A stretch of DNA of 7,749 bases, taken from Planctomycetota bacterium. Lineage in GTDB: Bacteria; Planctomycetota; Phycisphaerae; FEN-1346. The stretch covers positions 1-7,749 of the forward strand of contig JAPLMO010000227.1 in assembly GCA_026386995.1 (NCBI GenBank), read 5' to 3'. Below are positions 6,349-7,749 of the stretch, one piece after another (the stretch's first letter is position 1; each line of letters opens with the position of its first letter). The notes beneath the pieces were generated by a model. That model did no database searches and was not told the DNA's origin. It saw only the letters and a program-made list of their open reading frames with translations. Made by a program: the position numbers and the translations under genes.

Positions 6349-6704
6349 ATTTCTTCGCGAAGTTGGCGCTCGGCTTCGAGCCAATTCTCCCGGTCGCGGC
6401 CGGGCTGGCACCCGCTCTTCGTCCAGATTGCGCGGGCACGCTCGGAGACCTGGTCGTGCGCCGGCGCAGCGTGACGGCCGGCGACGGTGGCGGTGGCGGT
6501 CTTCGTGGCCGGCGCCGCGGCGGGTTGGCTGAAGGCCGGGGCAGCGGCGGGCTTTATCGGAATCGAAGTCTTTGCGGGTGACGGCGGGGATGCGGGGCCG
6601 GCGCCCAGCGGACCCTTGCCGGCGGGCGATTCGGCCGCACGCGTCTTCTCGGACGTCTGCCGGGGGCGGCCGTTTGATGGTTTCTCGGAGTAGTTCCTGC
6701 TCAT
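6336..6704 (-). CDS. Small DUF2934 domain protein with a Pro/Ala-rich N-terminal tail
   Basis: A 122-residue, highly charged soluble protein with no signal peptide or membrane segment. Residues 1 to about 84 are low complexity: polar and basic at first, then Ala/Pro-rich with the unit PAAAPA twice (52-57 and 61-66). Residues about 85-117 match the short DUF2934 module: VSERARAIWTKSG, then PGRDRENWLEAERQLREE, with W94, G102, W108, E110 and E112 as the recognisable positions. DUF2934 has no established function that I know of. It is usually a lone short helix-rich module in environmental bacteria. The ATG at 6704 has a clear AGGA ribosome binding site 8 nt upstream. The gene follows a 532-nt non-coding region with a strong promoter and precedes the glucan cluster by 207 nt. 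It could share that transcript, but a hairpin at its stop codon may separate them. The domain call is good; the role is unknown. Confidence 0.8.
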   Translation of the reverse strand: MSRNYSEKPSNGRPRQTSEKTRAAESPAGKGPLGAGPASPPSPAKTSIPIKPAAAPAFSQPAAAPATKTATATVAGRHAAPAHDQVSERARAIWTKSGCQPGRDRENWLEAERQLREEMNRR

Positions 6705-6878
6705 TTCACAATTCCTTTCTTACGTTCCTCGTTCGTACCCGCCGGCCTTTTCCGCTGCCCAGCCATCCCGGCAGCACCCGCTCCGCCGCGGCGGTCGGCC
6801 TTGCCTCGGGGCGAGTCTTTCGATTTGGTGTGTCGTCACGCCCCACATCCTCTATGCTAATGGCGCGCGCTGCCACGA

Positions 6879-6895
6879 TGCTACAGGGTTGCCAA
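6879..6895 (-). promoter_or_regulatory. Possible sigma54-type (-24/-12) promoter element
   Basis: The minus strand reads TTGGCAACCCTGTAGCA. Its GG (6893-6892) and GC (6881-6880) have the exact spacing of the sigma54 consensus TGGCAC-N5-TTGCA, and TGGCA is intact. The -12 box has TAGC instead of TTGC. No activator site was identified. It lies about 175 nt upstream of the DUF2934 start. A single short match in a 532-nt region can arise by chance. Confidence 0.2.
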
Positions 6896-7096
6896 AAAAT
6901 CCGGAACAACCGCTCGGCAGGATCTCCCCTGCATCGGGACGGCTATCGAGACCTACACGACGGGCATCATACGCATGGTTTCCCCCGCTACGGTCCGCTA
7001 AGGGACGGTGGGCGGCAATACGGGCCTAACGTTTACCGTGGGTGTATCGAAGATGGAATCGCTGGAAAGTCGACGACGGGCCATCAACAAACGCCG

Positions 7097-7124
7097 ATCA
7101 TACCGATACGCGCGCGGTTGTCAA
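7097..7124 (-). promoter_or_regulatory. Near-consensus sigma70-type promoter, leftward
   Basis: The minus strand carries a perfect TTGACA -35 box (7124-7119), a 16-bp spacer and TATGAT (7102-7097) as -10 box, five of six bases matching TATAAT. Transcription would start near 7090 and run toward the DUF2934 gene and the glucan cluster. It is 113 nt past the sulfatase stop. In this GC-rich background such a match is unlikely to be accidental. Activity in this organism is inferred. Confidence 0.6.
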
Positions 7125-7236
7125 CAGAAAAATCCGCATAGAAACATCCCGCGAATTGAAAGGGCAGTAATGGGAGGAAGGGCAGCACGCCCGAGATAAA
7201 GCCTTGCCACGAATCTCGATGCGCCGGCGGCCGGCC

Positions 7237-7749
7237 TTACGCGATGACGTACCCCGGCGCCAGGGCCTCGCCGCTCGCGCGGTACCACTGCTGAAGGCGC
7301 TTGCGGCAATCGAGCAGCGTGTCGCGATACGCCGGGTCCGAGGCCAGGTTCTTCATTTCGCCGGGGTCTTTCTCCAGGTCGACGAGCATTTCGCGGTGCT
7401 CTCCCGTGTCGAAGACCGTGTACTTGAATCGGGCCGTGTGCAGCGCCCGGCAGTGGTGGCCCTCGACCACGAGCGAGTCTCTCCAGGACGCAGCCGTGCC
7501 GCCCTCGGCCAGGGGGCGGACGCTGCGGCCGGCCAGTTCCTTCTGGGGGGCGATTCCCGCGAAGTCGCACAGCGTCGGGATCAGGTCCAGCCCCGTCGAG
7601 ACCAGGTGCTCGCGGTCCACAAGCCCTGGCCGCGTCACGCCCTTGAGGCTGACGATGAAGGGCACCCGCTCGGACTCCTCGTAAAGCACGGACTTGTGCT
7701 CCAGGCGATGCGACCCGTCCATGTCGCCGTGGTCGCTGGAGAAGACGAC
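7237..7749 (-). CDS. Sulfatase (S1 formylglycine-dependent type), C-terminal part, cut by the window edge
   Basis: The final 170 codons of a sulfatase of the alkaline-phosphatase superfamily; the reading frame stays open to the window edge. The visible part begins VVFSSDHGDMDGSHRL, the conserved block whose Asp and His ligate the active-site calcium. It continues with HKSVLYEESERVPFIV (conserved Lys), then STGLDLIPTLCDFAGI and RSVRPL. The C-terminal subdomain has SLVVEGHHCRALHTARFKY and LVDLEKDPGEMKNLASDP, the usual ending that describes the substrate-pocket strand and the 'DP.E..NLA' motif. The protein ends APGYVIA with a TAA stop at 7237-7239. The catalytic Cys/Ser, any signal peptide and the start codon lie outside the window, so substrate class and location cannot be judged; many relatives are exported and remove sulfate from polysaccharides. 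It is separated from the next gene by 532 nt with its own promoter, so it is probably a separate transcription unit. Confidence 0.92.
   Translation of the reverse strand, partial: VVFSSDHGDMDGSHRLEHKSVLYEESERVPFIVSLKGVTRPGLVDREHLVSTGLDLIPTLCDFAGIAPQKELAGRSVRPLAEGGTAASWRDSLVVEGHHCRALHTARFKYTVFDTGEHREMLVDLEKDPGEMKNLASDPAYRDTLLDCRKRLQQWYRASGEALAPGYVIA

Larger units (their letters stand above)
6705..7236 (-). other. 532-nt non-coding region between the sulfatase and DUF2934 genes
   Basis: No convincing gene is seen on either strand. The region is less GC-biased than its neighbours and holds the sigma70-like promoter at 7097-7124, a sigma54-like motif at 6879-6895 and several short hairpins (for example GCAGG 6917-6921 with CCTGC 6928-6932). 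It also has a 7-codon open frame (6953-6976) behind GGGGGA. If transcription starts near 7090, the DUF2934 mRNA has a leader of about 385 nt, long enough for a structured regulatory RNA or a separate small RNA. I recognise no known riboswitch. A 67-codon TTG-started frame (6706-6909) runs up to 1 nt before the DUF2934 start, but its sequence looks random. Confidence 0.5.

Noticed and set aside
6706..6909. A 67-codon minus-strand frame ending 1 nt before the DUF2934 start
   Set aside because: It needs a TTG start with no good ribosome binding site, is basic and compositionally random, and matches no family I recognise. Its closeness to the next ATG may be coincidence.
6953..6976. A 7-codon frame (MRMMPVV) as a leader peptide
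   Set aside because: It has a plausible GGGGGA site but no run of a regulatory amino acid and no clear paired attenuator hairpins, so it is not listed as a gene.
6572..7141. A 189-codon plus-strand frame across the non-coding region
   Set aside because: It starts antisense to the DUF2934 gene, has low-complexity Arg/Ser/Gly composition and no family resemblance. The evident promoter in the region points the other way.
7180..7192. GGGC/GCCC stem as a terminator for the sulfatase
   Set aside because: The stem is only 4 bp and is not followed by a U-tract, so it is too weak to call.

Overview
The window is GC-rich bacterial DNA in which every supportable gene lies on the minus strand. Transcription therefore runs from the right end of the window to the left. 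The mix of a formylglycine-type sulfatase, a small DUF2934 protein, GT4 glycosyltransferases and a GH57/DUF1957 branching enzyme suggests a member of the Planctomycetota or a neighbouring phylum, probably from an environmental genome. That assignment is an inference from gene content; there is no marker gene in the window.

Layout in transcription order: (1) the last 170 codons of a sulfatase, cut by the window edge (7749-7237). (2) A 532-nt non-coding stretch (7236-6705) that holds a near-consensus sigma70-type promoter. (3) A 122-residue DUF2934 protein (6704-6336). (4) GT4 enzyme A, with an E-x7-E motif and a GTG start (6128-4833). (5) GT4 enzyme B, 540 residues, with an extra C-terminal domain that resembles the MTH1187/YqgV (DUF77, 'thiamine-binding') family (4716-3094). 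(6) A GH57 1,4-alpha-glucan branching enzyme (3020-1314). (7) GT4 enzyme C, a close paralogue of B without the extra domain (1220-51).

Genes 4 to 7 read as an alpha-glucan (glycogen-like) biosynthesis cluster: three retaining glucosyltransferase candidates to extend alpha-1,4 chains and one GH57 enzyme to branch them. The GT4 plus GH57 pairing has a known parallel in the mycobacterial methylglucose lipopolysaccharide locus (Rv3032/Rv3031), so a soluble storage glucan is not the only possible product. The gaps between these four genes are 73 to 116 nt. Each gap contains a strong GC-rich hairpin without a U-tract, which could partially terminate, process or stabilise a shared transcript.

The most notable item is the GT4-DUF77 fusion in enzyme B. 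It joins a sugar-polymer synthase to a small putative ligand-sensing fold, which suggests allosteric control of glucan synthesis. No mobile element, CRISPR array, tRNA or rRNA is visible.
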